Assembly: GCA_964345825.1 (NCBI GenBank) | Contig: CAYFSI010000003.1 | Location: 1 to 52,449, forward strand | Source of the DNA: JAAYDH01 sp964345825 | GTDB taxonomy: Bacteria > Bacillota_I > Bacilli_A > RFN20 > CAG-826 | Direction: 5' to 3' | Length of the DNA: 52,449 nucleotides | Shown here: positions 23,787 to 32,189 of the stretch, in pieces | How positions within the stretch are numbered: position 1 is the stretch's first letter | Layout: each line of letters begins with the position of its first letter | Translations under genes and position numbers: made by a program | Notes under the pieces: model-generated | Databases searched by the model: none | What the model was told of the DNA's origin: nothing | Seen by the model: the letters and a program-made list of their open reading frames with translations, nothing else

Positions 23787-26157
23787 GCTTTTTTAAACTT
23801 TCTATATAGCCTTTAATGTTTGAGGCATTCTCGTATACATCATAACCCTCTTCAGTTGGAACAATGAGGGTTGGTGCTTTGGTAATATCGTATTGCTCAG
23901 TCAAATCGCGTTCCTCTTCGGCATCGATAACGGTGTATTTGATTTGATCTTTGTCCAATAACATTTTGGCCATCTTGCAATTCGCGCATGTTTTTGTAGC
24001 AAAGAGGAGAAGTTCCTTTGGAGTAGGTTTTGCCTCTTCTTTTGGACTAGCTTCTTTATCGCATTGAATAGAATGAACGAGCTTGCTATTTTCAATATTA
24101 TATTTTTCGCGATTCTTGTATTCTTCTGTTTTGCCATCATTCCAGTTTCGAACTGGACGATAATAGCCAGTAATGCGAGAGTAAACTTCTGTTTCCTGAC
24201 CACAGATTGGGCATGTGAATTGTTCACCAGTCAAATAACCATGTTCTTTGCAGATTGAGTATGTTGGAGACATCGTGTAATAAGGAATATGGTAGTTCTC
24301 GGCGATTTTTCTCACTAAGTTCATACAAGATTTCCAAGAAGGGAGTTTTTGCCCTAAGAAGGCATGAAAAACAGTTCCCGATGTGTAGAGGGTTTGCAAT
24401 CCATCTTGAACATCAAGAGCTTGATAGATATCAGAAGTGAAACTGACTGGTAAATGAGAAGAATTGGTGTAATAGGGTGTATGTCCTTCTTCGCTGGCCG
24501 TAATGATATTGGGGTATTGTTCTTTATCATGTTTAGCTAAGCGATAAGCAGTTGATTCTGCTGGAGTAGCTTCAAGATTATATAAATCGCCGTAAAGTTC
24601 TTGATAATCAGACAATCTTTCTCTCATGTGATTCAGCACTTGTTTAGTGAAATGAATGGATTCAGCTTGTGATAGATCTTTTTTAATCCAACGAGCATTT
24701 AAACAAGCTTCGTTCATGCCAACTAATCCAATTGTAGAAAAGTGATTGCTAAAGGAACCGAGGTAACGCTTGGTGTATGGATATAAACCGGCATCTAATA
24801 AAGCAGTGATGGTATTTCGTTTCACTTTGAGCGAACGAGCCGAAATGTCCATAATTTTGTCTAAACGGGTATAAAAATCTTTCTCATCAATTGCTAAATA
24901 AGCAAGACGAGGCATATTGATTGTCACAACACCGATAGAACCAGTTGATTCGCCTGATCCGAAGAAACCACCAGATTTTTTGCGGAGTTCTCTTAAGTCG
25001 AGCCTTAAGCGGCAACACATCGATCGAACATCGCTTGGTTCCATATCACTGTTAACATAGTTAGAGAAATATGGAGTTCCGTACTTGGCGGTCATTTCAA
25101 AGAGCAATTTATTATTCTCGGTTTCGCTCCAGTCAAATGTTTTGGTAATTGAATATGTGGGAATGGGGTATTGGAAACCACGGCCATTCGCATCTCCTTC
25201 AATCATAACCTCAATAAAAGCTTTGTTAATCATCGCCATCTCGTTGACACAGTCTTTGTATTTAAAAGGCGTTTCTTTTCCACCGACGATGCAATTGAGC
25301 TCCGCCATATCATTTGGGACTACCCAGTCGAGAGTAATGTTGCTGAATGGAGCTTGAGTTCCCCAACGTGATGGGGTGTTAACGCCATAAACAAATGATT
25401 GAATACATTGTTTAACTTCTTTATAGGAGAGATTATCTTTTTTGACAAATGGGGCTAAGTAAGTATCAAAACTAGAGAAGGCTTGCGCACCTGCCCACTC
25501 GTTTTGCATTATGCCAAGGAAGTTGACCATTTGATTACAGAGGGTAGAGAGATGATTTGCTGGTGAAGAGGTAATCTTCCCTACAACTCCGCCTAAACCT
25601 TCTTGGATAAGCTGTTTGAGGCTCCATCCTGCGCAATAGCCGGTGAGCATGGACAAGTCGTGGATATGAATATCGGCTTGGCGGTGGGCGGCTGAAATTT
25701 CAGGATCATAAATTTCACTTAACCAATAGTTGGCGGTCACCGCTCCCGAGTTTGATAAAATCAAACCACCAACAGAATAAGTAACCGTAGAGTTTTCTTT
25801 AACTCTCCAGTCGTTTATCTTTAAATAATTGTCGATGACATTTTTATAGTCGAGATTAGTGGCTCTAATTTCACGGAGTTGTTGATGTTGCTTACGATAA
25901 ATAATATAACTTCTTGCTACATCGACGTAGCCAGCCTGAATTAAAACAACTTCAACGCTGTCTTGAATATCTTCGATATTAATTATTTCTTCTTTTATCT
26001 TGGGGTTGAAATCAGCGGTGACACGTAGAGATAACATTTCGATGATGTCTTGATTAAAGAATTTGTGTTCTGCCATGAACGCCCGTTCAATAGCTTTGCC
26101 AATTTTCTCGATTTTAAATTGTTCGAGGGAACCATCCCTCTTTTTTACTTTTAACAT
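23776..26157 (-). CDS. nrdD: anaerobic ribonucleoside-triphosphate reductase with C-terminal thioredoxin-like domain
   Basis: NrdD makes deoxyribonucleotides without oxygen using a glycyl radical. The 793-residue protein has an N-terminal ATP-cone (LKVKKRDGSLEQFKIEKI), the catalytic ten-stranded barrel with CCRLRLDLRE and the finger loop FGSGESTGSIGVVTINMPR, zinc cysteines ICKEHG...CPICG, and the glycyl-radical motif RITGYYRP with Gly664. After about residue 705 a thioredoxin/NrdH-like domain follows: LLFATKTCANCKMAKMLL, redox CANC at 724-727, then the cis-Pro loop TKAPTLIV. The ordinary protein ends near residue 700, so this is a fusion. AAGGAG precedes the ATG. The downstream reductase is co-transcribed. 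Confidence 0.95.
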   Translation of the reverse strand: MLKVKKRDGSLEQFKIEKIGKAIERAFMAEHKFFNQDIIEMLSLRVTADFNPKIKEEIINIEDIQDSVEVVLIQAGYVDVARSYIIYRKQHQQLREIRATNLDYKNVIDNYLKINDWRVKENSTVTYSVGGLILSNSGAVTANYWLSEIYDPEISAAHRQADIHIHDLSMLTGYCAGWSLKQLIQEGLGGVVGKITSSPANHLSTLCNQMVNFLGIMQNEWAGAQAFSSFDTYLAPFVKKDNLSYKEVKQCIQSFVYGVNTPSRWGTQAPFSNITLDWVVPNDMAELNCIVGGKETPFKYKDCVNEMAMINKAFIEVMIEGDANGRGFQYPIPTYSITKTFDWSETENNKLLFEMTAKYGTPYFSNYVNSDMEPSDVRSMCCRLRLDLRELRKKSGGFFGSGESTGSIGVVTINMPRLAYLAIDEKDFYTRLDKIMDISARSLKVKRNTITALLDAGLYPYTKRYLGSFSNHFSTIGLVGMNEACLNARWIKKDLSQAESIHFTKQVLNHMRERLSDYQELYGDLYNLEATPAESTAYRLAKHDKEQYPNIITASEEGHTPYYTNSSHLPVSFTSDIYQALDVQDGLQTLYTSGTVFHAFLGQKLPSWKSCMNLVRKIAENYHIPYYTMSPTYSICKEHGYLTGEQFTCPICGQETEVYSRITGYYRPVRNWNDGKTEEYKNREKYNIENSKLVHSIQCDKEASPKEEAKPTPKELLLFATKTCANCKMAKMLLDKDQIKYTVIDAEEERDLTEQYDITKAPTLIVPTEEGYDVYENASNIKGYIESLKKHGS

Positions 26158-26302
26158 AAAAAGCTCTCCTTATTTAGGTGATAGAAAAACGCGAAAAACG
26201 TTTTTAATGATAAGAAAGTGAAATAGATTATATATCCTATGACACTTGTGGAATTATCATATAAGAAATATTTACATTATCAAAATCAAATGACTTAAAA
26301 AC

Positions 26303-26315
26303 TATACAGTGTATA
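26303..26315. promoter_or_regulatory. perfect palindrome between nrdD and the amylase gene
   Basis: TATAC-AGT-GTATA, a 5-bp perfect inverted repeat in the 245-bp divergent intergenic region. It could be an operator for nrdD or for the GH13 gene. It is not a paired NrdR box of the usual form. A second sequence at 26341-26351 (AAACGTTTTCT) matches a CcpA cre site with about two mismatches. Confidence 0.3.
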
Positions 26316-26402
26316 AAAGATAACTTTGTTTGTCTTTACTAAACGTTTTCTCTTGTTGTATTTTATGTCTTTTTTAAACATATAATGATATAGGATAAAA
26401 CG

Positions 26403-27632
26403 ATGCAAAAAAGTAACGAGATAATCTATCAAATATTTCCTCGCAATCATTCTCTTGAAGGTGATTTTGGCAGTATCATTTCTGACTTGCCACGTATAAA
26501 AGAACTTGGTGTAGACATTATATATTTGATGCCAATTAATGAGATTGGAAAAATGAACCGAAAAGGAACATATGGTTCACCTTATGCAAGTAAAGATTAT
26601 TTTTCAATTTCTAGTGATTTGGGCACATTAGATAAATTTCAAAGACTATGCAGGGAAACTCATAAATTCGGCATGAGAATCATTTTAGACATGGTTTTTA
26701 ACCATACGGCACCCGATAATGTCTTGTTAAATCAGCATCCAGAATTCTATTTTTATCGAAACGGAAAATTAGGTAACCGAATTGGTGACTGGAGCGATAT
26801 CATCGATTTAGATGTCGATAGAAATGATACTCAAGACTATCTAATTAATGTCTTAAAATATTGGATTAAGCAAGGAGTTGATGGCTTCCGATTTGATGTT
26901 GCTACAATGATACCTTTAGAATTTTTTGCCCGCGCAAGAAAAGAATTAGGAAAGCAGGTTATTTTCCTTGCTGAAAGTATTGATACATCATTCTTTAATT
27001 GGCTTGTTAGTCAAGGTTATTACGCCACCAAAGATGAAGATATGATTCCAACTTTTGATTCCCTTTATAACTACCACTGGTTTAGACAATTCGAGGGATA
27101 TCTAAAATATGGCAATTCTTTACAATCAGTTGTCGATATATTAAATATTCCTAGTAAAGTTCTTCGAGTGAACTGTTTAGAAAATCACGATAATGATCGA
27201 ATTGCTAATTTGCTCAGTAACAATGATAAACGTTTAAGAAACGCTTTAGCGTTTATCTTTTTCCTTCCTGGGTGTCCCTTTATCTACGCTGGCCAAGAAT
27301 ATGGAATCGATCATAAGCCTGGGCTATTTGAAAAAGACCCAGTTAACTGGAATAACAAGAATGAAGATATTTGTCACTTCATAAAAATGTTGATTAATCT
27401 CAAACATCAAGAATCTGACAAGAAGCTCGAACCCATAAAAGTATATTTGTTTAACAAAGATACCTTAAAAATCGAAAAAGGACATCTCATTGGATTGTTT
27501 AATTTTGGCGAGAAACCACTTTCCATCGATATTGGAAAGAATGAATATATGAATTTGCTTGGAAACAACATTATAAAAGGGCAAAATATAAATCTGAGTG
27601 AACCGCTCATTTTAAAAAATAATGAAAATTGA
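26403..27632 (+). CDS. GH13 alpha-amylase family glycosidase
   Basis: A 409-residue enzyme with no signal peptide, so it should act in the cytoplasm on imported alpha-glucans or short maltodextrins. The four GH13 regions are present: DMVFNH, GFRFDVA with nucleophile Asp165, LAES with acid Glu191, and ENHDND with Asp263. The N-terminus (IIYQIFPRNHSLEGDFGSI) and compact C-terminal beta domain resemble oligo-1,6-glucosidase/neopullulanase-like members; the substrate cannot be fixed. A TATAAT box lies 16 nt before the ATG with a weak AGGA between them. It overlaps the PHP gene by 11 nt. Confidence 0.9.
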   Translation: MQKSNEIIYQIFPRNHSLEGDFGSIISDLPRIKELGVDIIYLMPINEIGKMNRKGTYGSPYASKDYFSISSDLGTLDKFQRLCRETHKFGMRIILDMVFNHTAPDNVLLNQHPEFYFYRNGKLGNRIGDWSDIIDLDVDRNDTQDYLINVLKYWIKQGVDGFRFDVATMIPLEFFARARKELGKQVIFLAESIDTSFFNWLVSQGYYATKDEDMIPTFDSLYNYHWFRQFEGYLKYGNSLQSVVDILNIPSKVLRVNCLENHDNDRIANLLSNNDKRLRNALAFIFFLPGCPFIYAGQEYGIDHKPGLFEKDPVNWNNKNEDICHFIKMLINLKHQESDKKLEPIKVYLFNKDTLKIEKGHLIGLFNFGEKPLSIDIGKNEYMNLLGNNIIKGQNINLSEPLILKNNEN

Positions 27633-28398
27633 TTATTGCTTTCACACCCATACTTATAGGTGCGGTCACGCTGATGGCGAGGACACATCTTTTGTTTTAG
27701 AAGCCCTTGCCCAAGGCATGACTGAATTAGGTTTTTCTGATCATGTCTTTTTGCCTGGAAAAACTCAACCTGGCATCAGAGGAAACTTTGATCAACTAGA
27801 AGAATATATCACCAGTGTAAACTCTTTAAAAAAGCAATTTGAAAAAGATATCAATATTCACCTTGGCTTTGAGTGCGAGTACTTTCCCGAATTTCTCGAG
27901 TACTATCGTGATTTAAAAAACAAATATGGAATTGAATATCTCATTTTAGGACAGCATTGTTTTTATGATGAGACTGGATTCCATTGGTACCTTTACGACA
28001 ACTGCCCTTATGAAAGAATTAAGCAATACACTGACGACTTAATCAAAGGAATGGAAACTGGTTTATTTGCTTATGTCGCTCATCCAGACATCTTTGTCAC
28101 CCCTTATTCTACGTTTAATTCGGGATGCGAAGAATGTGCGAGGCGCATTTGCCAAGCTGCGGAGAAATTGCACGTTCCTTTGGAAATCAATTTGGGAATG
28201 AATGTCCTTTATAACAATCCAGCCAACCTTACTTATCCTAATGAAGATTTTTGGCGAATCGCTAGTGAGTATAATATCGAGGTTTATGTCGGAGTGGATG
28301 CCCATCGACCTGAGGCGTTTCACAAAGTGAATTATGATAAAGGCATCGCCCTTATCGAAAAATACCATCTCAAACTATTAACAAGATTAAAAAAATAA
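27622..28398 (+). CDS. PHP domain phosphatase, histidinol-phosphatase (HisJ) family
   Basis: A 258-residue PHP-fold metal-dependent phosphatase. Metal ligands appear in FHTHTYRCGHA near residue 6, GFECEYFPEF near 80, LGQHCFY near 110, AHPDIF near 150, EINLGMN and VGVDAHRPE near the end. The family name is histidinol-phosphatase, but no other his gene is in view and many relatives act on other phosphoesters, so the substrate is open. Translation is coupled to the amylase (ATG inside its last codons), with no ribosome site of its own. Confidence 0.85.
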   Translation: MKIDYCFHTHTYRCGHADGEDTSFVLEALAQGMTELGFSDHVFLPGKTQPGIRGNFDQLEEYITSVNSLKKQFEKDINIHLGFECEYFPEFLEYYRDLKNKYGIEYLILGQHCFYDETGFHWYLYDNCPYERIKQYTDDLIKGMETGLFAYVAHPDIFVTPYSTFNSGCEECARRICQAAEKLHVPLEINLGMNVLYNNPANLTYPNEDFWRIASEYNIEVYVGVDAHRPEAFHKVNYDKGIALIEKYHLKLLTRLKK

Positions 28399-28414
28399 GG
28401 CCTTTTAAGGCCTT
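28397..28414. terminator. shared terminator between converging PHP and desulfoferrodoxin genes
   Basis: The stem AAGGCC/GGCCTT with a 6-nt loop. On the minus strand it is followed by ATTTTTTTT, a good U tract for the desulfoferrodoxin gene; on the plus strand the tail is only TATTTCC. The PHP stop codon abuts the hairpin. Confidence 0.75.
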
Positions 28415-28434
28415 ATTTCCATTGAGCGATTTAA

Positions 28435-28815
28435 TTACTTAACCGTTTTCCACAAACCATGAAGATTGCAGTACTCATAAGCTGCGATTACTTCATCGCC
28501 CTCGCAAAGCGAGAAACATGCTTCTGGTTTGGTTCCTGGAGTCAACAATTTTCTCTGATTGCCTTGCTTAGTTTCAAGTGAAATCCATTGAATATAATGA
28601 GCTTCCAACATTGGGTGTTCAACTGATCCAACTTTGACATGAACTTTTTTGCCAGTGATTTCGATGACGGGAAGATGTTTTTCAAAAGCGCCTTCGCTTG
28701 TGTTGGGGACTAATTCTTTCATGTTTTCGCCACAGCACACAATTGGTTGTCCACTGGCGTGAACGACAGCAACGATGTTGCCGCATTTCTCACAGCGATA
28801 AAATTTTTGGGACAT
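28435..28815 (-). CDS. dfx: desulfoferrodoxin (superoxide reductase)
   Basis: It reduces superoxide to hydrogen peroxide without producing oxygen, a defence typical of anaerobes. The 126-residue protein has the N-terminal desulforedoxin iron site (CEKCG at 8-12, CC near 28) and the catalytic centre: EKHLPVIE, HPMLEAHYIQW and the C-terminal CNLHGLW that supply the His4-Cys ligands. AAAGGAG lies 7 nt before the ATG. A promoter and a small GGTG-GTAA-CACC hairpin lie in the leader. Confidence 0.96.
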   Translation of the reverse strand: MSQKFYRCEKCGNIVAVVHASGQPIVCCGENMKELVPNTSEGAFEKHLPVIEITGKKVHVKVGSVEHPMLEAHYIQWISLETKQGNQRKLLTPGTKPEACFSLCEGDEVIAAYEYCNLHGLWKTVK

Positions 28816-28845
28816 ATTATTTCTCCTTTTGGTGTTACCACCTTA

Positions 28846-28874
28846 ATTATTCACGAAAATAACGCAAAAGGCAA
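28846..28874 (-). promoter_or_regulatory. promoter of desulfoferrodoxin
   Basis: Minus strand: TTGCCT (28869-28874), a 17-nt spacer and AATAAT (28846-28851). The ATG at 28815 then has a leader of about 25 nt with a strong ribosome site, in contrast to the leaderless promoters elsewhere. Confidence 0.4.
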
Positions 28875-28969
28875 TTGTGTTGAAAAGATGTGGATTTATT
28901 TGAGGAGAAAATAATTTCTATATTCATAGGACTTTATTTTGCAAAACTTTTGACCTAATATTGGTAGGT

Positions 28970-30163
28970 ATGAATTATGTATTTATTTCCCCAAACTTCC
29001 CCACAATATATTCGCACTTTGTAAAATCTCTTAATGAAAGAGGAGTGACTGTATTAGGCGTAGGTGATGAACCTTACGATCAGCTCAATCAAGAATTAAA
29101 AAATAACTTAACGGAATATTGTTATGTCAGTGATATGTCTAATTTGAGATGGATGAAGAATACTATCTCCTATTTAATGTGGAAATACGGACATCTCGAT
29201 TTTATTGAATCAAATAATGAGTGGTGGCTATTTAGCGACTCTTTCTTAAGAGAACACGCCGGAGTTGAAAACGGATTCTTGCCCAATGAGATGGATAAAA
29301 TCAAGTTCAAGAGCCACATGAAATCATACTTTGAGAAAGCTGGGGTCAAAGTATCTCGTTACATCATGGCGAGTACATTAGAAAGTTCTAAATTCTTTGC
29401 CGAAAAAGTCGGCTATCCTCTTTTTGCAAAACCTGATTGTGGAGTTGGAGCCAATGCTACATACAAAATTAACAATGAAGAAGAGCTTAAATTGTTCCAT
29501 AAAAAAACCCTATCTGAGCCATACATAATTGAAGAATTCATCAATGGGTACATTACTTCTTTTGACGGTATCTGTGACAACGAAAGTAATGTTATTATAG
29601 CCTTTCAAGAAATTTTTCCTAAACCGATTGCAGAGATAAAAAACGAAGATTCTGATTTATACTATTATGCCAAAGTTGATATGTCCGATTACTTCCGAAA
29701 AATGGGGGAGAATGTGGTTAAGACTTTTGGTATTTCAAAACGCTGCTTTCACATTGAATTCTTTTGTTTGTTGGAAGATAAACTTGGGTTAGCAAACAAG
29801 GGTGAAATTATCGCCCTGGAATGTAACATGAGATCGCCTGGAGGAAACACTCCTGACCTTCTACAAGGAGCAATGAATGCTTCTTATTATGATATCTATG
29901 CTGACATAATTTTTAAAAATAAAACGAACATTGACATGAATAAGGAGCATTTTGTAGCTATTTCTGTCTCGAGAAAAAATCGTTTTTCTTATGTTCATAA
30001 CGTTAAAGAGATTCAAGGCAAATTTAAAGATAATATTTTTGAGCATGGGTATTATCCACAAGGAATAAGAGAAGCGATGGGTGATGAATTTTTCTTTGGA
30101 AAATTTCAAACCATTGAAGAGGCTATTTCTTTCCAAAAATTCGTAACTGAAAAAGTTCAGTAA
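28970..30163 (+). CDS. ATP-grasp family ligase, substrate unknown
   Basis: A 397-residue ATP-grasp enzyme of the carbamoyl-phosphate-synthase/carboxylate-amine ligase type, which joins a carboxylate to an amine through an acylphosphate. A Rossmann-like N-terminus (YVFISPNFP) leads into the grasp: FAKPDCGVGANATYKI (Lys and Gly-rich loop), PYIIEEFINGYITSFDG, and IIALECNMRSPGGNTPDLL with metal-binding Glu and Asn. ATG 28970 is chosen over TTG 28961, which falls in the presumed -10 TAATAT. It is monocistronic and its substrate cannot be inferred from its neighbours. Confidence 0.82.
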   Translation: MNYVFISPNFPTIYSHFVKSLNERGVTVLGVGDEPYDQLNQELKNNLTEYCYVSDMSNLRWMKNTISYLMWKYGHLDFIESNNEWWLFSDSFLREHAGVENGFLPNEMDKIKFKSHMKSYFEKAGVKVSRYIMASTLESSKFFAEKVGYPLFAKPDCGVGANATYKINNEEELKLFHKKTLSEPYIIEEFINGYITSFDGICDNESNVIIAFQEIFPKPIAEIKNEDSDLYYYAKVDMSDYFRKMGENVVKTFGISKRCFHIEFFCLLEDKLGLANKGEIIALECNMRSPGGNTPDLLQGAMNASYYDIYADIIFKNKTNIDMNKEHFVAISVSRKNRFSYVHNVKEIQGKFKDNIFEHGYYPQGIREAMGDEFFFGKFQTIEEAISFQKFVTEKVQ

Positions 30164-30277
30164 TTAAACTAAATTTTATTATAAATTTAACCTTCTTAAG
30201 CAAAGATTATTTTTTCAAAATCTTGATTACATCAAGCGAGTTTATTTTTGTTTAAGTTGAAACAAATATTCTTTCTC

Positions 30278-30306
30278 TTGCACGCGTGTAAGCGTGAAGA
30301 TACAAT
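30278..30306 (+). promoter_or_regulatory. riboswitch promoter with inverted repeat in the spacer
   Basis: -35 TTGCAC (30278-30283), a 17-nt spacer and -10 TACAAT (30301-30306). This places the start near 30313, just before the aptamer at 30320. The inverted repeat CACGC-N6-GCGTG (30281-30285 and 30292-30296) overlaps the -35 and spacer and could bind a repressor. Confidence 0.6.
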
Positions 30307-30319
30307 GTATTTGTTAAAG

Positions 30320-30384
30320 GGCAAAACTACAGTAATGTAGTGACTCAAAACTATAGGGTCTTATTGAAAAGACAGCCAGTTGCC
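30320..30384 (+). ncRNA. cyclic-di-GMP-I (GEMM-I) riboswitch aptamer
   Basis: The sequence fits the GEMM-I architecture. Closing stem P1 pairs GGCAA (30320-30324) with TTGCC (30380-30384). P2 is ACTACA/TGTAGT capped by the GNRA tetraloop GTAA (30332-30335). The conserved joining strand GACTCAAAACTATAGGGTCT follows. P3 pairs GTCTT (30358-30362) with AAGAC (30369-30373), and AGCC leads into the P1 strand. The GNRA loop, its receptor-like side and the CAAAA junction are as in known c-di-GMP-I aptamers. The 3' P1 strand is also the 5' side of the following terminator, so ligand binding should prevent termination (an ON switch). Confidence 0.85.
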
Positions 30385-30410
30385 AGTTTCGGAGGGTTGC
30401 TGGCATTTTT
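30381..30410 (+). terminator. riboswitch-controlled terminator
   Basis: TGCCAG (30381-30386) pairs with CTGGCA (30400-30405), then TTTTTATT. Its 5' arm shares TGCC with aptamer stem P1, so the two structures exclude each other. It stands between the aptamer and the ATG at 30426. Confidence 0.75.
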
Positions 30411-30425
30411 ATTAGCATCTGGACA

Positions 30426-31205
30426 ATGAACTTTGCTCAAAAGAAAGTATTAAGTGTTGCCGCAGGCTTAGCCTCAATTGTTTTTACTATCGTCTCAGTT
30501 TGCACAGCGACTTATGCTTGGTTTGCAACTAACAACACTGTAACTGCTTCAGGAATGTCTGTTCGCTGTAAGGAAAGTGATGCACCAATCAACCTGACAT
30601 ATGATGTTTTAAAATTTGATGATGACACAAAGTTGGGAGTAAGTTATGGACAAACTCCCGCTGCTATCGAATTGCCTGAATACGATAGATACATTTCGAA
30701 GAAGAACGAATACGCTAATGTAATATTACGTTTAGAAGCTACCTTCACTGAGGGTCTTTCTACTACGGACTATGTCGCTTTTGATATAGATTGTTCAGCT
30801 GACTTATTTAGGACTTTCAATGAGACCACCTATATTGATGATCAAACCTCAAATGTGATTCAATTTAAATCAGTTATATATTCATATACCTTCTTTGATG
30901 AGACAACTCCTCCAAGTGAAATAGTCGCTGCATCCATTACCGATACATTCTCAGAAACTCCAGCGGTTAATAACGATGCTCGTTATAAATCAGCCACAAC
31001 TTATTTTGATAGTCTTTATACTTCCACAGTCTATGTCAGTCCTGCGGAAAGAAACTCGAGCAAGGTAAGTGACAAAATTGTTACATTAATGCCTGAAATC
31101 GGCACGAGATTATCTGCCATTGAATCTATAGTCATATATTTAGAATTATCTTATAACTTTGGCCTAGTTGGTAACTACGTCGACACTCGTTTGAACACAG
31201 TTTGA
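30426..31205 (+). CDS. secreted surface protein under c-di-GMP riboswitch control
   Basis: A 259-residue exported protein. The signal peptide VLSVAAGLASIVFTIVSVCTATYAWF runs into TNNTVTASGMSVRC; the TYAWF...V.ASG pattern after the signal resembles camelysin/TasA-like matrix proteins of Firmicutes, though the match is short. The remainder is acidic and Ser/Thr-rich, with one remaining Cys near residue 117 and no enzyme motif. The ribosome site is weak (CTGGACAATG), so expression depends mostly on the riboswitch. Given that c-di-GMP controls attachment and matrix in many bacteria, a role in adhesion or biofilm is a reasonable inference. Confidence 0.8.
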   Translation: MNFAQKKVLSVAAGLASIVFTIVSVCTATYAWFATNNTVTASGMSVRCKESDAPINLTYDVLKFDDDTKLGVSYGQTPAAIELPEYDRYISKKNEYANVILRLEATFTEGLSTTDYVAFDIDCSADLFRTFNETTYIDDQTSNVIQFKSVIYSYTFFDETTPPSEIVAASITDTFSETPAVNNDARYKSATTYFDSLYTSTVYVSPAERNSSKVSDKIVTLMPEIGTRLSAIESIVIYLELSYNFGLVGNYVDTRLNTV

Positions 31206-31241
31206 ACATTTCCACATATATTTTCTCCTTTGTTTTTAATG

Positions 31242-31874
31242 TTAATCAGAAAGAATCAGTTTATATAATTCAAATAATGTTTTATTTCCATCTTGGTTGC
31301 AAGAAGATGAATAGCCATCTTCATTCCATATATTGTTCACTGAGTCATAGGTTCTTTGATAGAAGGACACATATGGTCCTTCCGTTGCTAGAGAAGTTCC
31401 ATAAATTAATGTATCCTCGCCAAGGGTGGTTACTTTATAGGAGATATTTTCAATCGCAGGATTGTCCGTTAAGGTAATTCCAGTGTTGATTGGTATCGTT
31501 AGACAATCAAATGAAGTATCGCCCAGAAAATCCTCTTCTATTAAAGAAGGAAGATATTCTTCAAGAGTCAATGATTCAACATCCATCGAAAAATCGATTA
31601 CATCATCTCCGCTATAGGCAGCGGCTAATAGTTTGTGTTCCATTTCATCAAAACTTAGGCAGAGGAGTTTATCAATCGTCTTAGAAGACTTCTCACCCAT
31701 CACTTCAGTAATATTGTCATATATTAATTGAGCTTCTTCTCTGGCTTTTTTTCCACTATCATCGATCTGACTGGTGATGATTAAGGTAACAATGAGGGCA
31801 GCGATAAGCAAAAGAATGACAAATTCTAAGATAATACGAAATGATTCATTTTTTAAGGGAGTGTCTTGTTTCAT
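31242..31874 (-). CDS. single-pass membrane protein, function unknown
   Basis: A 210-residue protein with one N-terminal membrane helix (about residues 13-33, LEFVILLLIAALIVTLIITS) and an acidic external domain. The Glu at the start of the helix and the charged stretch after it loosely recall pseudopilins, but there is no prepilin peptidase site. It converges with the riboswitch-controlled gene (36 nt between stops) and could be part of the same surface system. A TATAAT box lies 11 nt before the ATG and no ribosome site is visible. Confidence 0.7.
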   Translation of the reverse strand: MKQDTPLKNESFRIILEFVILLLIAALIVTLIITSQIDDSGKKAREEAQLIYDNITEVMGEKSSKTIDKLLCLSFDEMEHKLLAAAYSGDDVIDFSMDVESLTLEEYLPSLIEEDFLGDTSFDCLTIPINTGITLTDNPAIENISYKVTTLGEDTLIYGTSLATEGPYVSFYQRTYDSVNNIWNEDGYSSSCNQDGNKTLFELYKLILSD

Positions 31875-31941
31875 CGATTGTATATATTATAACAACTATT
31901 TTTCGCACGGGTGATTGTGTTAACAAGTAATAGTCTAATAA

Positions 31942-32169
31942 TTAGTGACTATGATGATGAATGTGATGACAAACCGGGCATTCAATTTCTCCATCTTCAT
32001 TAATATTAGTAATATTTCGATAATAATAAGCCGCTTCGCTTTTTCTCTCTTTCATCCATTCACCAAATCCATTCGCGAGTTTAGAAACGAGATTAGGCTT
32101 GAAGTTGGATATCTTCGTATAGTAATAAGTCTGATCGGTCTCTAAACAGGCATCTTCATATAGAGACAA
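31942..32169 (-). CDS. small Cys/His-tailed protein, function unknown
   Basis: A 75-residue protein that would start at TTG 32169; an in-frame stop lies just upstream and a TATAAA box lies 8 nt before the TTG. The body is basic/aromatic (KERKSEAAYYYRN) and the tail is CPVCHHIHHHSH, a likely zinc or other metal-binding knuckle. No ribosome site is visible, which fits the leaderless pattern of the window but leaves the start unsure. Function unknown. Confidence 0.5.
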   Translation of the reverse strand: MSLYEDACLETDQTYYYTKISNFKPNLVSKLANGFGEWMKERKSEAAYYYRNITNINEDGEIECPVCHHIHHHSH

Positions 32170-32189
32170 TTGTCTTTTTTATAAAATAA

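Noticed and set aside
26303..26315. NrdR box upstream of nrdD
   Set aside because: NrdR sites are paired imperfect 16-mers; only a single 13-bp palindrome is present, so it is listed as an unassigned operator.
30185..30266. Possible terminator hairpins after the ATP-grasp gene (AAGATT/AATCTT and TTTGTTT/AAACAAA)
   Set aside because: Both stems are almost pure A-T with poor U tracts; too weak to call.
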